From the NCBI RefSeq assembly GCF_000265425.1, contig NC_018014.1, positions 3,348,001 through 3,412,000 of the forward strand: 64,000 nucleotides of DNA, read 5' to 3'. The notes under the pieces were generated by a model. The model made no database searches and was not told where the DNA came from. It saw nothing but the letters and a program-made list of their open reading frames with translations. Shown piece by piece: positions 1-10,150 of the stretch. The DNA is from Terriglobus roseus DSM 18391 (GTDB lineage: Bacteria > Acidobacteriota > Terriglobia > Terriglobales > Acidobacteriaceae). Position 1 is the first letter of the stretch; each line of letters opens with the position of its first letter. The translations under genes were made by a program, and so were the position numbers.

Positions 1-2
1 CC

Positions 3-371
3 GCCGACGGCACGTATGGATGGGCTGGTGCTGATTACAGCCTTTGGTCCAAGGGCGAGCTAATTGCGATCGACTATCGCACGGGCAAGCCGCGCTGGAC
101 GCATCCACTGGGCCGTCGTGCCGGATCTGGTGTGATGACGACTGCGTCCGGCCTGACCTTCTCGGGCGATGCTTCGGGTAACTTCCTGGCGCTGGATACG
201 GCGACCGGCAAGACGCTGTGGCATGCGGGCACGGGCGGGAACATCGCATCGACACCGATCACGTATGAGCTGGACGGCCACCAGGTGGTTCTGTTGAGCA
301 GCGGCAGCATCCTGTATGCCTTTACCCTGCCGGAGCATCACGCGGCGGCAGTGAAGACGGCGAAGAAGTAA
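3..371 (+). CDS. PQQ-type beta-propeller dehydrogenase, C-terminal part (5' truncated by window)
   Basis: The reading frame is open from the left edge to a TAA stop and gives about 122 C-terminal residues. Two blade-like repeats are visible, each with an 'ID/LD-x-TGK-x-x-W' pattern (AIDYRTGKPRW and ALDTATGKTLW), typical of the tryptophan-docking motifs of quinoprotein propellers. The stretch GNIASTPITYELDGHQVV resembles the end of the eighth blade of membrane or periplasmic PQQ-dependent dehydrogenases. The likely role is periplasmic oxidation of a sugar or alcohol. A BamB-like non-enzymatic propeller cannot be excluded because the catalytic part lies outside the window. A ThuA-like gene follows after about 30 bases. 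Confidence 0.7.
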   Translation, partial: ADGTYGWAGADYSLWSKGELIAIDYRTGKPRWTHPLGRRAGSGVMTTASGLTFSGDASGNFLALDTATGKTLWHAGTGGNIASTPITYELDGHQVVLLSSGSILYAFTLPEHHAAAVKTAKK

Positions 372-402
372 GTAAGAGCATTCGTACGATCCGGGGGCGG
401 TT

Positions 403-1437
403 ATGAAGCGTTTTGCGTTGGCAGTTACAGGTGGCATGTTGTTTCTGCAGAGTGCGAGCGCGATGGCCGCGCCCCGTATCCACGTCCTTCTGCTCGATGG
501 TGAGAGCGCGGCTCCGTACCATAACTGGGCCGCGATCACGCCGATCCTGAAGAAGGAGCTGGACGAGACGGGCCTGTTCGACACCGAGGTGATGACTGCT
601 CCGCCGAAGGATGGCGACTTTTCGCAGTTTCATCCGGCCTGGAGCAAGTACCAGGTGGTGGTGTTGAACTACGACGCTCCGGACGAACGCTGGGGCGCGG
701 ATGTGAAGGAAGGCTTCGAGACGTTCATGAAGAACGGCGGCGGGCTGGTCACCGTCCATGCTGCGGACAATGCCTTCCCGAAGTGGAAGGCCTTCAACGA
801 GATGATCGGGGTCGGTGGCTGGCGCGGTCGCGATGAGAAGTCCGGACCGCACTGGTACTACCAGAACGGTAAGCTGGTCTCCGACGATAAGCCGGGCCGG
901 GCTGGCATGCATGGCCCGCGTGCTCCCTTCAAAGTGACGGTGCAGGACACGACAAACAATCCCATCCTGAAGGGTCTGCCGAAGACCTGGATGCATCAGG
1001 GCGACGAACTGTACGCGAATCTGCGCGGACCGGGCGGCATGACGGTACTGGCGACGGCTTACTCCGATCCCACGAATCGTGGAACGGGCTTTGAAGAGCC
1101 GATGGTGATGGTCTCGCAGTTTGGCAAGGGTCGCGTCGTTCATGCGGCCTGGGGACACGATGGTGTCGCACTCAGCTCTGTCGATGCCGTGACGATCTTT
1201 CAGCGTGGTGTGGAGTGGGCTGCGACCGGCAAGGTGACGCAGCCGGTGCCTTCGAACTTCCCTACCGCGAATACGGTGAGCTATCGCGCGGACCTGGAGG
1301 CGATGGATCCGAATGCGAAGAAGGGCCTGAATCCGCTGGATATGACGATGCCTGCACCGCCTGCCCGGCCTGGCTTTGCTCCCGTTTCGGGCGCTGGCGC
1401 CCCTCCCGTGACACGCCCAGTGGGTCCGACGCAGTAA
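403..1437 (+). CDS. ThuA-domain secreted protein (class I glutamine-amidotransferase-like fold)
   Basis: 344 residues with a signal peptide (residues 1-22, ending ASAMAA), so it is probably periplasmic. Residues 26-270 form a ThuA-like domain: IHVLLLDGESAAPYHNW at the start, GGGLVTVHAADNAFP in the centre, and a conserved HQGDELYANLRG segment followed by GKGRVVHAAWGHD. The last 60 residues are rich in proline and alanine and look unstructured. ThuA proteins accompany 3-keto-sugar and disaccharide catabolism, and the downstream isomerase and Gfo/Idh/MocA oxidoreductase fit that setting. The exact reaction is not established for this family. It is probably cotranscribed with the flanking genes. 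Confidence 0.8.
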   Translation: MKRFALAVTGGMLFLQSASAMAAPRIHVLLLDGESAAPYHNWAAITPILKKELDETGLFDTEVMTAPPKDGDFSQFHPAWSKYQVVVLNYDAPDERWGADVKEGFETFMKNGGGLVTVHAADNAFPKWKAFNEMIGVGGWRGRDEKSGPHWYYQNGKLVSDDKPGRAGMHGPRAPFKVTVQDTTNNPILKGLPKTWMHQGDELYANLRGPGGMTVLATAYSDPTNRGTGFEEPMVMVSQFGKGRVVHAAWGHDGVALSSVDAVTIFQRGVEWAATGKVTQPVPSNFPTANTVSYRADLEAMDPNAKKGLNPLDMTMPAPPARPGFAPVSGAGAPPVTRPVGPTQ

Positions 1438-1491
1438 GATGTCCCGCGGGAGACACATCGTGACTCCACTCGCACCAACGCAAGGATAGAC

Positions 1492-2559
1492 ATGAAGACG
1501 ATCAAGGGACCAGGTATCTTCCTGGCGCAGTTTGCCGGCGATGTTGCGCCGTTTAACACGCTGGATAACATTTGCCACTGGGCCGCATCGCTCGGCTATA
1601 AGGGCGTTCAGATCCCGAGCTGGGACAAGCGTCTGTTCGATCTGCAGAAGGCTGCAGAGAGCAAGACCTACTGCGACGAGCTGCTGGGTACTGTAGCCTC
1701 ACACGGGCTTGCGATCACGGAGCTTTCGACGCACCTGCAGGGACAATTGGTCGCCGTGCATCCGGCGTACGATCTGCTGTTCGACAACTTTGCACCGGCC
1801 TCCGTCCACAACGCACCGGCGGCACGGACCGCATGGGCGGTGGAGCAGTTGCACTTCGCCGCGCGCGCCTCAAAGAACCTGGGCCTGAAGCAGCATGCGA
1901 CCTTCTCTGGCGCGCTGGCGTGGCCTTATCTCTACCCGTGGCCGCAGCGTCCTGATGGTCTCGTCGAGACGGCGTTCCGTGAGTTGGCTAATCGCTGGCT
2001 GCCGATCCTGGATGTCTTTGACGAGAATGATGTGGACCTTTGCTACGAGGTGCATCCGGGCGAAGACCTGCATGACGGCGCGTCGTTCGAGATGTTCCTG
2101 GATCTGGTGGATGAGCACGCGCGTTGCAACCTGCTCTACGATCCGAGCCATTTCGTGCTGCAGCAGCTGGACTACCTGGAGTACATCGACCTGTATCACG
2201 ACCGGATCAAGATGTTCCATGTGAAGGATGCAGAGTTCCGGCCGACGGGACGGCAGGGTGTGTACGGCGGATTCCAGTCGTGGGCAAACCGCGCGGGACG
2301 TTTCCGTTCGCTGGGTGATGGCCAGGTGGACTTCGGGGCGATCTTCTCAAAGCTGACGCAGTACGGGTTCGATGGCTGGGCGAATATGGAGTGGGAGTGC
2401 TGCATCAAGAGCAGCGAACAGGGTGCTCGTGAGGGTGCGCCGTTCATTGCGAAGCACATCATCCAGACCGCAGATAAGGCCTTCGATGATTTCGCGGATG
2501 CGACGACGGATCACAGCGTTCTGCGCCAGTTGCTGGGATTGAAGGAAGAAAAAGCATGA
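1492..2559 (+). CDS. Sugar phosphate isomerase/epimerase family TIM-barrel protein
   Basis: 355 residues of the xylose-isomerase-like/AP-endonuclease-2 TIM barrel. Likely metal-binding positions are visible in order: Glu in CYEVHPGEDLHDG, Asp and His in LLYDPSHFVLQQ, His in KMFHVKDAEFRP, and Glu in WANMEWECC. There is no signal peptide, so it acts in the cytoplasm. An AAGGA ribosome site lies six bases before the ATG. The stop overlaps the start of the next oxidoreductase gene (ATGA), implying translational coupling. This pairing is common for pathways that oxidise and then isomerise or cleave uncommon sugars or inositols. The substrate cannot be read from sequence. Confidence 0.85.
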   Translation: MKTIKGPGIFLAQFAGDVAPFNTLDNICHWAASLGYKGVQIPSWDKRLFDLQKAAESKTYCDELLGTVASHGLAITELSTHLQGQLVAVHPAYDLLFDNFAPASVHNAPAARTAWAVEQLHFAARASKNLGLKQHATFSGALAWPYLYPWPQRPDGLVETAFRELANRWLPILDVFDENDVDLCYEVHPGEDLHDGASFEMFLDLVDEHARCNLLYDPSHFVLQQLDYLEYIDLYHDRIKMFHVKDAEFRPTGRQGVYGGFQSWANRAGRFRSLGDGQVDFGAIFSKLTQYGFDGWANMEWECCIKSSEQGAREGAPFIAKHIIQTADKAFDDFADATTDHSVLRQLLGLKEEKA

Positions 2560-3710
2560 GCACGAAGCTAAATCGCAGACTGCGGCTTGGCATGGTGGGC
2601 GGTGGTCCCGGAGCCTTTATCGGCGCCGTCCACCGCGCCGCTGCGCGACTGGACGACCGCTTTGAGCTGGTGGCAGCGGCGCTGTCGTCCGATGCGGAGA
2701 AGTCACGCGCTTACGCGAGCGAGCTGCGTATCCCTCGTGTGTACAGCAGCTTTCAGGAGATGGCGGATGCCGAGGCAAAGCATCCGGAACCGATCGATGT
2801 GGTCGCCATCGTGACACCAAATCACATGCACCATCCGATTGCGAAGGCGTTTCTCGCTGCGGGTATTCACGTAATGTGTGACAAGCCGCTGACGACGAAC
2901 CTGACCGATGCGGATGACCTGGCCGCGGCGGTTGCGTCGACCGGATTGATTTTCGGTGTGACGCAGAGCTACTCGGGTTATCCGATGGTTCGGCAGATGC
3001 GCGAGATCGTGACGACTGGCGGCATTGGCGCGGTGCGGATGATCCAGGCGGAGTACGCGCAGGGCTGGCTGGCAACGAAGCTGGAAGACACCGGAGCAAA
3101 GCAGGCTGCGTGGCGCACCGATCCTGCGAAGAGCGGACCGGCGGGCTGCCTGGGCGATATTGCGACGCATGCCTTCCATACCGCGTGCTTCATCACGGGA
3201 TTGAAGCCGAAGGAAGTTGCTGCGGATCTTTCCACGTTTGTGGAGGGGCGACGACTGGATGACAATGTCCAGGCGATGCTGCACTTCGAGGGTGGAGCGA
3301 AGGCGAGCCTTTGGTCGTCGCAGATTGCGATTGGTGAAGAGAACAATCTGAACATACGGGTGTACGGCGAGAAGGGTTCGCTGACGTGGCACCAGGAGAA
3401 TCCCAACTACGTGCAGCATGCACCGCTGGGCGAGCCGACGCGGATCCTGACGCGTGGCGGCGCTGGCGTTACGGCTTCGCCGGCTGCCGGGACACGGTTG
3501 CCGACGGGACATCCTGAGGGTTACTTCGAAGCTTTTGCGACGCTGTACAGCGATATTGCGGAGCAGATTGTGGCGAGGCTTGAAGGGCGCGAGGCGGATG
3601 CTTCATCGCGGCTGCTGCCGACCGTTGCCGATGGTGTTGCGGGTGTTCGGTTTATTGAGGCGGTGCTGAAGTCATCAGCGAATGCCTCTGCCTGGACTCC
3701 ACTTTCGTAG
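2556..3710 (+). CDS. Gfo/Idh/MocA family NAD(P)-dependent sugar oxidoreductase
   Basis: 384 residues. The N-terminal Rossmann fold has the motif MVGGGPGAFIGAVH, the family's lysine motif appears as CDKPLTTN near residue 110, and the C-terminal half contains GDIATHAFHTACF, the position of the conserved catalytic histidine. Such enzymes reversibly oxidise a hydroxyl of a sugar or polyol with NAD(P). The four-base ATGA overlap with the upstream isomerase/epimerase indicates one operon and probably one pathway. Together with the ThuA gene this resembles 3-keto-sugar processing clusters, which is inference. Confidence 0.88.
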   Translation: MSTKLNRRLRLGMVGGGPGAFIGAVHRAAARLDDRFELVAAALSSDAEKSRAYASELRIPRVYSSFQEMADAEAKHPEPIDVVAIVTPNHMHHPIAKAFLAAGIHVMCDKPLTTNLTDADDLAAAVASTGLIFGVTQSYSGYPMVRQMREIVTTGGIGAVRMIQAEYAQGWLATKLEDTGAKQAAWRTDPAKSGPAGCLGDIATHAFHTACFITGLKPKEVAADLSTFVEGRRLDDNVQAMLHFEGGAKASLWSSQIAIGEENNLNIRVYGEKGSLTWHQENPNYVQHAPLGEPTRILTRGGAGVTASPAAGTRLPTGHPEGYFEAFATLYSDIAEQIVARLEGREADASSRLLPTVADGVAGVRFIEAVLKSSANASAWTPLS

Positions 3711-3835
3711 TTTCAGCATTCACTGACGCTTCGAATGAAATCGCGTATCGTTGCGCGCAGGGTTGACGAGGTCGCCGCGGTAGTCTCCACTTCGCGGCGG
3801 TCTTGTCGTACCATTGGCGAGAGTTAGCCACAACG

Positions 3836-5107
3836 ATGAGCGAACGAACACACGAGCCATCCCGCAACGACCGAACGCGTGGCATTCGCCGGATCGACCT
3901 CGCTTCTGTTCAGCCTGTGTCCAGCGATATTGCGCGGGACATCAATCGCGACATCATTCTTGAGCTGATCCGTTTCAACCAGCCGCTGGCCCGCGCGGAT
4001 CTTTCGCGCCTGTCCGGTCTGCGGCCGAGCACTGTCTCCGCCATTGTCGAACAGCTTATCCAGGAGAACTGGGTGCGCGAAGGTGCTGTCATCAAGGCAG
4101 CGCGCGGACGCCCGTCGACGATGCTGTCTGTGAACAGTGCGATGGTGACGTTTGCGCTGGACCTGCGGCCGGACCGGGCGATCCTGGCCGTGGTGGACCT
4201 GAGTGGCCGCTTCCTTTCCCGCGAGATTATTCCCAGCTCCAGCGATCTGCGGCGGACGGTATCGCAGATCGGTAAGCGGATGCGTGCGCTGCGTGCGGAG
4301 CATGCTGGCAAGTCGTTTGAGGGTGTGGGCGTGAGCATCCAGGGCCGCGTGCATCCGGTGACGCAGCGCGTGTTGCTGGCGCCGAATATGAAGTGGCAGG
4401 ACTTTGACCTGAGGGCTGCGCTGGAGCGCGAGTCAGAGCTGCAGGTGGAGCTGGACAACGATGCGAACGTCTGCCTGCTGTCTGAGCTTTGGTATGGCCG
4501 TCTGCATGGTGCGAAGAACGTTGTGCTGGTTGCGGTGGCCGAGGGCGTTGGAACGGCGATTTTGGCGGGTGGTGTGATGCAGTCCGGCTTCAACGGCCTG
4601 GCGGGTGAGTTCGGCCATGTGTCAGTGGATCCTGCGGGTCCGCTGTGCCAGTGCGGGCAGAAGGGTTGCTGGGAGATGGTGGCGTCGTCGCGTGCGCCGA
4701 TTCGCAACTTTAATGCAGCGGGCCGGCGCAAGGTGGGGGACATCTACGAGCTGATGCGGCTGGCGGAGGATGGCGACGCGACTGCGATCAAGGCCATTAC
4801 CGAGCAGGCAGTTGCACTGGGGCGTGGTCTGCGGATGATTACGGCGGCGCTGTCGCCGGAACTGATCCTGGTGGTGGGCGATATTACTGCCGCATGGGAG
4901 CGTTGTGGGCCGATTGTGTGGAAGGAGCTTGCTTCGTCGATGCTGGCGGGTGAGGCTCCTCGTCTGCACGCCGCGGGCGATGCGGAGCTGGCTCGGCTGA
5001 GTGGTTCCGCTGCCATGCTGATGCAGCGCCATGCGAGTTATCACCGGTCGACTCACGATGAGTCGAGTCCTCGGCCTTCAATGATTGCGGCATCGCACTC
5101 GTCCTGA
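3836..5107 (+). CDS. ROK-family transcriptional regulator (XylR/NagC type)
   Basis: 423 residues from the ATG; a TTG eleven codons upstream (3803) is an alternative start. A winged helix-turn-helix covers about residues 25-85 (ADLSRLSGLRPSTVSAIVEQ). The ROK sugar-kinase fold follows, with LDNDANVCLLSE and the zinc motif CQCGQKGCWE. It is probably a repressor that releases DNA on binding a sugar. The xylulokinase and xylose isomerase genes lie directly downstream in the same direction, so xylose control is the most likely job. A short intergenic stretch with small inverted repeats separates it from xylulokinase. Confidence 0.88.
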   Translation: MSERTHEPSRNDRTRGIRRIDLASVQPVSSDIARDINRDIILELIRFNQPLARADLSRLSGLRPSTVSAIVEQLIQENWVREGAVIKAARGRPSTMLSVNSAMVTFALDLRPDRAILAVVDLSGRFLSREIIPSSSDLRRTVSQIGKRMRALRAEHAGKSFEGVGVSIQGRVHPVTQRVLLAPNMKWQDFDLRAALERESELQVELDNDANVCLLSELWYGRLHGAKNVVLVAVAEGVGTAILAGGVMQSGFNGLAGEFGHVSVDPAGPLCQCGQKGCWEMVASSRAPIRNFNAAGRRKVGDIYELMRLAEDGDATAIKAITEQAVALGRGLRMITAALSPELILVVGDITAAWERCGPIVWKELASSMLAGEAPRLHAAGDAELARLSGSAAMLMQRHASYHRSTHDESSPRPSMIAASHSS

Positions 5108-5153
5108 CGCGCTGCCCTGTTTCGATTCGTTACTGTCGGTAAATCCTGCTGAA

Positions 5154-5262
5154 GTATTGTGGCTAATACCGTGCCGCAGTATGGCGGGTTGTCACGGCTA
5201 CAGATCACGCCTGTTTGCATTGACAGCCGCACATCGCAGCAATATAGTTTGGGCCATAAACT
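5154..5262. promoter_or_regulatory. Candidate operators before xylulokinase (weak inverted repeats)
   Basis: Two short inverted repeats lie in the 229-base gap between the ROK regulator and xylulokinase: GTATT-N6-AATAC (5154-5169) and AGTTT-N7-AAACT (5246-5262). The second resembles the AGTTTG...CAAACT core of known XylR operators in other phyla. Five-base arms are short and could occur by chance. The position directly upstream of a xylose gene and downstream of a ROK regulator is the main support. Confidence 0.25.
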
Positions 5263-5336
5263 TAATGCCGTTTGCGAATCATCTGAAGCGCAAAAAGCAC
5301 CACGCAGGCGACGGCTGCCGATGCATAGGACATGGA

Positions 5337-6848
5337 ATGATGAAGCCCGATCTGTACCTGGGTATTGATTGTGGGACCCAGGGTACGAAGGCACTCCTGA
5401 TCGGCGACGATGGCACGGCCCATGGCCGCGGCTATGCCAAGCATGACCTGATCGAACGCGCGAACGGCGCCCGGGAACAGCAGCCGCAGTGGTGGGTGGA
5501 TGCGTTGCGCACGACTGTGCTGCAGGCTGCCGGGAATGATGGCGCACAGGTAAAGGCGATCGGCGTGTCAGGCCAGCAGCATGGGCTGGTTGTGCTGGAC
5601 GAGAACAAAGAAGTCATCCGTCCTGCAAAGCTGTGGAATGACACAGAGACTGCGCCGCAGAATGCCGAGCTGGTGAAGTTGCTGGGCGGGAAGAGCGAGG
5701 CGATCCGTCGCTTTGGGATTCTGCCGTTGACGGGTTACACGGTGTCGAAGCTGCTTTGGTTGCGGGAGATGGAGCCTGAGAACTTTGCGCGGGTTCGGCA
5801 TATCCTGCTGCCGCATGAGTATCTGAACTTCTGGCTGACTGGCGAGATCTTTGCGGAGTACGGCGATGCTTCCGGCACGGCGTTCTTCGATGTGCGGACA
5901 CGCGGCTGGATCGGCGAGATTCTGGACCTGATCGACGGTGGTACGGGGCAGTTGAAGGCTGCGTTGCCGCCCTTGTTGACGGTGGATCAGATCGTCGGCA
6001 AGGTGAAGGCTGATGTAGCTGCGGAGCTGGGATTGTCGACCGATTGCGCTGTTTCGAGCGGCGGTGGAGACAACATGATGGGCGCCATCGGCACGGGCAA
6101 TGTGCGCGAGGGTGTGGTGACGCTGAGCCTGGGTACGTCATCAACGGTCTACTCGTTCCGCGAGGCGCCGTTGCAGCACCCGGATAGTAGCGTGGCTCCG
6201 TTCTGTTCGTCATCGGGTGGGTGGTTGCCGCTGGTGTGCACGATGAATGCGACGAACGTTGTGACGCAGACTCTGCACCTGCTGGGATGGACCGTCGACC
6301 AGATCGATCCGACGCTGGAAGATACGGTGCCGGGCGCCGAAGGTATTACTTTCCTGCCGTTCCTGAATGGCGAGCGGACGCCGGATCTGCCGGGCGCTCG
6401 CGGCAGCATCGTTGGGCTGAATGCAACGAACTTTACGCCAGCAAACCTGGTGCGCAGTGCGATTGAGGGCGTGACGTTCGGCATTCTGAATGGGCTGGAC
6501 CTGATCCTGGAGGGCAAGGCTGCGACGAAGATCCTGGTGATCGGCGGCGGTGCGCGGTCGAGCGGTTGGCGCCAGATGCTGGCGGATGCTACGGGCGCGA
6601 CCATCCAGGTGCCTCTCGAAGAAGAGGCGGGCTGCCTGGGCGCGGCGATCCAGGCGATGTATGCCTTTGGGCAGCAGAGCGGCCGTGCGACGACCTTTGC
6701 AGAGTTGACCGAGCGGCTGGTGCAGGTGGATGAGACTAAGTCCGCCAGCGGCCGGCCGGAATTTTTAGCGCTTTATCAAGCAGCGCGGCAGACGTATAAC
6801 GCCGTTCTGCACGACCAATACCCCGAACTTCGCCTGGCCACGACTTAG
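5337..6848 (+). CDS. xylB: Xylulokinase (FGGY carbohydrate kinase)
   Basis: 504 residues when read from the first of two adjacent ATG codons (5337, 5340), with AGGA six bases upstream. The longer open frame from 5085 has no supporting start. The FGGY kinase features are present: [18 protein letters not shown] at the N terminus, [11 protein letters not shown] (xylulokinase-type motif), [24 protein letters not shown] and [15 protein letters not shown] in the ATP-binding half. It would phosphorylate D-xylulose to xylulose 5-phosphate in the cytoplasm. Xylose isomerase follows immediately, so the two consecutive steps are encoded together. Confidence 0.92.
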   Translation: MMKPDLYLGIDCGTQGTKALLIGDDGTAHGRGYAKHDLIERANGAREQQPQWWVDALRTTVLQAAGNDGAQVKAIGVSGQQHGLVVLDENKEVIRPAKLWNDTETAPQNAELVKLLGGKSEAIRRFGILPLTGYTVSKLLWLREMEPENFARVRHILLPHEYLNFWLTGEIFAEYGDASGTAFFDVRTRGWIGEILDLIDGGTGQLKAALPPLLTVDQIVGKVKADVAAELGLSTDCAVSSGGGDNMMGAIGTGNVREGVVTLSLGTSSTVYSFREAPLQHPDSSVAPFCSSSGGWLPLVCTMNATNVVTQTLHLLGWTVDQIDPTLEDTVPGAEGITFLPFLNGERTPDLPGARGSIVGLNATNFTPANLVRSAIEGVTFGILNGLDLILEGKAATKILVIGGGARSSGWRQMLADATGATIQVPLEEEAGCLGAAIQAMYAFGQQSGRATTFAELTERLVQVDETKSASGRPEFLALYQAARQTYNAVLHDQYPELRLATT

Positions 6849-6913
6849 CGTCACGTCAATCCTTCCCCGGCCCGGCACCGAATTCACTTCACGCAAGATT
6901 TGGAGAACTTACA

Positions 6914-8236
6914 TTGGCTAACACTGTTTTCAGCAACTTTCCGGCAGTGAAGTTTGAGGGCGCGGACAGCGCCAATCCCCTGGCTTACCAGTATTACGAC
7001 GCAGAGCGCGTTGTAATGGGCAAGCCGCTGGGCGAGCATCTGCGCTTTGCCGTCGCTTACTGGCACAGCTTCGCGATGTCCGGCAGCGACCCGTTTGGTG
7101 GAGCGACGATCGATCGGCCGTGGATGGCTGCGGGCGACCCGATTGCGCTGGCAAAGGTGAAGGCGGATGCTGCGTTCGACTTCTTCCGCGTGCTTGGACT
7201 TCCCTTCTTCTGCTTCCACGATGCGGACATTGCGCCGGGCGGCGAGACGTTGAAGGAGACGCTGGGGAACTTTCATACCATCGTCGATTACCTGGAAGAG
7301 AAGATGGCGAGCAGCAGCACGAAGCTGCTGTGGGGCACGGCGAACCTGTTCTCGCACCCGCGATTCATGGCCGGTGCTTCCACGAACCCCGATCCGGATG
7401 TCTTTGCGTGGTGCGCGGCGACCGTGAAGCATTGCATGGATGCGACGAAGCAGCTCGGCGGATCGAACTATGTTCTGTGGGGCGGTCGTGAGGGCTACGA
7501 GACGCTGCTGAACACCAACATGAAGCAGGAGCTGGACCAGATGGGCCGCTTCCTGTCGCTGGTGGTGGACTACAAGCACAAGATCGGTTTCGATGGTCAG
7601 ATCCTGATCGAGCCGAAGCCGAAGGAGCCGACGGCGCACCAATATGACTTCGATACGGCGACGGTGTATGGCTTCCTGAAGAAGTACGGCCTGGAGAACG
7701 AGGTTCGCGTGAACCTTGAGGCGAACCATGCGACGCTGGCTGGTCACAGCTTCGAGCATGAGATTGCAACGGCGGGAGCGCTTGGCATCCTGGGTTCGCT
7801 GGATATCAACCGTGGCGATGCGCTGCTGGGCTGGGATACCGACCAGTTCCCGAACGACCTGTGGACGATGACGATGTCGATGTATCACGTCATCAAGGCG
7901 GGCGGCCTGGGCAAGGGTGGCTGCAACTTTGACGCGAAGGTTCGTCGTCAGAGCTTTACCGAGGAAGACCTGGTTGCCGCTCATGTGGGCGGTGTGGACA
8001 TGTGCGCTCGTGCTTTCCTTTCGGCTGCGAAGCTGGTTGAAGAGGGCAAGTACGATGCCCTGCTGGATGACCGGTATGCGGGCTGGAAGACGCCTGAGGC
8101 TCAGGCGATGCTGACCGGCAAGGTGTCGTTGGATGAGATCGCAGCGAAGGCGGAGTCTTCGGCGATCAATCCGCAGCCACGCAGTGGCAAGCAGGAGCAG
8201 ATTGAGAATATGCTTGCGCGCAGGATCTACTCGTAG
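6914..8236 (+). CDS. xylA: Xylose isomerase, class II
   Basis: 440 residues, the usual length of class II xylose isomerases. The start is a TTG with GGAG eight bases upstream. Family motifs are clear: [46 protein letters not shown] and [20 protein letters not shown], which together carry the metal-binding Glu, Asp and His residues and the catalytic His. It converts D-xylose to D-xylulose in the cytoplasm. It probably forms one operon with xylulokinase and perhaps the downstream symporter, though a hairpin follows its stop codon. Confidence 0.96.
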   Translation: MANTVFSNFPAVKFEGADSANPLAYQYYDAERVVMGKPLGEHLRFAVAYWHSFAMSGSDPFGGATIDRPWMAAGDPIALAKVKADAAFDFFRVLGLPFFCFHDADIAPGGETLKETLGNFHTIVDYLEEKMASSSTKLLWGTANLFSHPRFMAGASTNPDPDVFAWCAATVKHCMDATKQLGGSNYVLWGGREGYETLLNTNMKQELDQMGRFLSLVVDYKHKIGFDGQILIEPKPKEPTAHQYDFDTATVYGFLKKYGLENEVRVNLEANHATLAGHSFEHEIATAGALGILGSLDINRGDALLGWDTDQFPNDLWTMTMSMYHVIKAGGLGKGGCNFDAKVRRQSFTEEDLVAAHVGGVDMCARAFLSAAKLVEEGKYDALLDDRYAGWKTPEAQAMLTGKVSLDEIAAKAESSAINPQPRSGKQEQIENMLARRIYS

Positions 8237-8255
8237 TTCGAACTGTTGTGAAATG

Positions 8256-8287
8256 AGGCGCTGTTCCCGGCAATGGGGGCAGCGCCT
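8256..8287 (+). terminator. Possible terminator or attenuating hairpin after xylA
   Basis: Perfect eight-base arms AGGCGCTG (8256-8263) and CAGCGCCT (8280-8287) enclose a loop whose CCC and GGG runs can extend the stem. Only a short T stretch follows, so termination may be partial and the symporter could be read through. Confidence 0.45.
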
Positions 8288-8320
8288 TGCATTACCCATG
8301 CCGCCCGGAATCGCGGTCAT

Positions 8321-8348
8321 GTAGATACCTTTTCGTAGATACCTTCTT
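8321..8348. repeat. 14-base tandem duplication before the symporter
   Basis: GTAGATACCTTTTC is followed directly by GTAGATACCTTCTT: two copies with two differences. The second copy ends just before the AAGGG ribosome site of the symporter at 8361. It looks like a local slippage duplication in the leader. Confidence 0.6.
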
Positions 8349-8360
8349 TAAGGGCCAACC

Positions 8361-10100
8361 ATGCCGCTGCCGTTTCTGTTTTTCGCCCTGCCCGAACGGG
8401 CTTCCCTGACGCATCTCGCACCGCTCGACATCCTGATCCTGGTGCTGTACTTCTGCGTCGTGGTGTTTGTCGGCTTCTATGTGAAGGGCTCGACGAATAC
8501 CAGCGAAGAGTTCTTCCTGGCCGGTCGCGAGATGACGGCGTGGATCGCGGGACTGAGTTTCGTTTCAGCGAACCTTGGTTCACTGGAACTAATGGGCTGG
8601 GCCGGATCGGCTTACCAGTACGGCATCCTGGCGATGCATTGGTACTGGGTTGGCGCCATCCCCGCGATGCTGTTCCTGGGCATCGTGATGATGCCGTTCT
8701 ATTACATCTCCAAGACGCACTCGGTTCCCGGATATCTGAAGCTGCGCTTTGGTGAGGGTGCTCGCGGCCTGGCTGCTGCCAGCTTTGGCATGATGACGAT
8801 TCTGATGTCGGGCGTGAACATGTATGCCATGGCCGTGGTGATGCATACGGTGCTGGGCTGGAACATGACGTTCTCAATCTGGGTGGGTGCTGCGACGGTT
8901 GCGCTGTACGTCATGCTGGGCGGTCTACGTTCCGCCATCATCAACGAGGTGCTGCAGTTCGTACTGATCTGGGCGGGTGCCGGACTTATCCCCATCCTTG
9001 GCCTGATCGAGGCGGGTGGGTGGACGAACCTGAAGGCGCAGATTGCGCGCAACGTTGGATCGACCGACTACACGCACATGTGGTCGACACTGGGTCACTT
9101 CAATACCAACCCGATGGGCATTCACTGGACGGGCATCGTCTTCGGCCTGATGGGTGTAATCAGTTTCGGTTACTGGACGACCGACTTCCTCGTCGTCCAG
9201 CGCGTGCTGTCCGCGAAGGATCTGCGTGCGGCAAAGATGGCCCCGGTGATCGGTGCTGCGTTCAAGATGGCAGTGCCTTTGATCGTCATCATCCCCGGCC
9301 TGATCGCGCTGGCCGTATTGAAGAATGGCGATGGATCGCTGATGCACCTGGTGCCTTCGGACGTGGCTGCAGCGCACCCCGGCATGCATGCCTATGACGA
9401 AGTGCTGCCGCTAATGCTGGTTCGCTACTGCGGACCGGGATTGCTGGGGCTTGGCATTACGGCGCTGGTCGCGGGCTTTATGAGCGGCATGGCCGGCAAC
9501 GTGTCTGCCTTCTCGACGGTGTGGACGTACGACCTGTACGGCGCGTACATGAACAAGAAGGCCAGCGACAAGCAACTGGTGTCGATGGGCCGTATGTCGA
9601 CGGTGGTCGGCATGCTTGTCTCGATCGGTACGGCGTACCTGGTGGCGCACGCGAGTTCGATCATGGACTACGTTCAGGCTCTGTTCAGCTTCTTTATCGC
9701 GCCCCTGTTCGGCACGGTGATCCTGGGCATGCTGTGGAAGCGTGCGACGGCTGCGGGCGGCTTCTGGGGCCTGCTGGCCGGCACGCTCAGCTCGATCGGC
9801 ATGTTTGCGTACGTGCAGACGGGCGGCCGTGCTGCGCTGGCACACATTGCACTCTCTGCCGATGCGCAGCCGATGGCCGAGAACATGTATCGCGCACTGT
9901 GGAGCTGGTTGATCTGTGTGCTGGTCACGGTTGTGGTCAGCCTGATGACGAAGCCGAAGTCTGAGGCGGAGCTGAACGGCCTGGTCTACGGTGCGACTGT
10001 GATTCCCGATGATGGTGCGCGCGGCCTGATGCAGAAGCCGGTGTTCTGGGCCTGCGTCGTGATGGTTGCGCTGATCGCCTTCAACATCTACCTGTTCTAA
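8361..10100 (+). CDS. Sodium:solute symporter (SSS/SGLT family), probable xylose transporter
   Basis: 579 residues with about 13-14 hydrophobic helices. The N-terminal segment after the first helix, STNTSEEFFLAGREM, followed by GLSFVSANLGSLELMGW, is characteristic of SSS sugar transporters. The central part has the family's 'GYWTTDFLVVQRVLSAKD' element. AAGGG lies six bases before the ATG. It is an inner-membrane, sodium-coupled importer. The position behind xylB and xylA makes xylose the best guess for the substrate, but inositol, glucose or galactose are possible for this family. The small membrane protein that follows is probably cotranscribed. Confidence 0.88.
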   Translation: MPLPFLFFALPERASLTHLAPLDILILVLYFCVVVFVGFYVKGSTNTSEEFFLAGREMTAWIAGLSFVSANLGSLELMGWAGSAYQYGILAMHWYWVGAIPAMLFLGIVMMPFYYISKTHSVPGYLKLRFGEGARGLAAASFGMMTILMSGVNMYAMAVVMHTVLGWNMTFSIWVGAATVALYVMLGGLRSAIINEVLQFVLIWAGAGLIPILGLIEAGGWTNLKAQIARNVGSTDYTHMWSTLGHFNTNPMGIHWTGIVFGLMGVISFGYWTTDFLVVQRVLSAKDLRAAKMAPVIGAAFKMAVPLIVIIPGLIALAVLKNGDGSLMHLVPSDVAAAHPGMHAYDEVLPLMLVRYCGPGLLGLGITALVAGFMSGMAGNVSAFSTVWTYDLYGAYMNKKASDKQLVSMGRMSTVVGMLVSIGTAYLVAHASSIMDYVQALFSFFIAPLFGTVILGMLWKRATAAGGFWGLLAGTLSSIGMFAYVQTGGRAALAHIALSADAQPMAENMYRALWSWLICVLVTVVVSLMTKPKSEAELNGLVYGATVIPDDGARGLMQKPVFWACVVMVALIAFNIYLF

Positions 10101-10150
10101 CGTCGCGGCGTTTCATTCGCAGCATGCAATAAGGCCGAAGGAGGCCGCAC

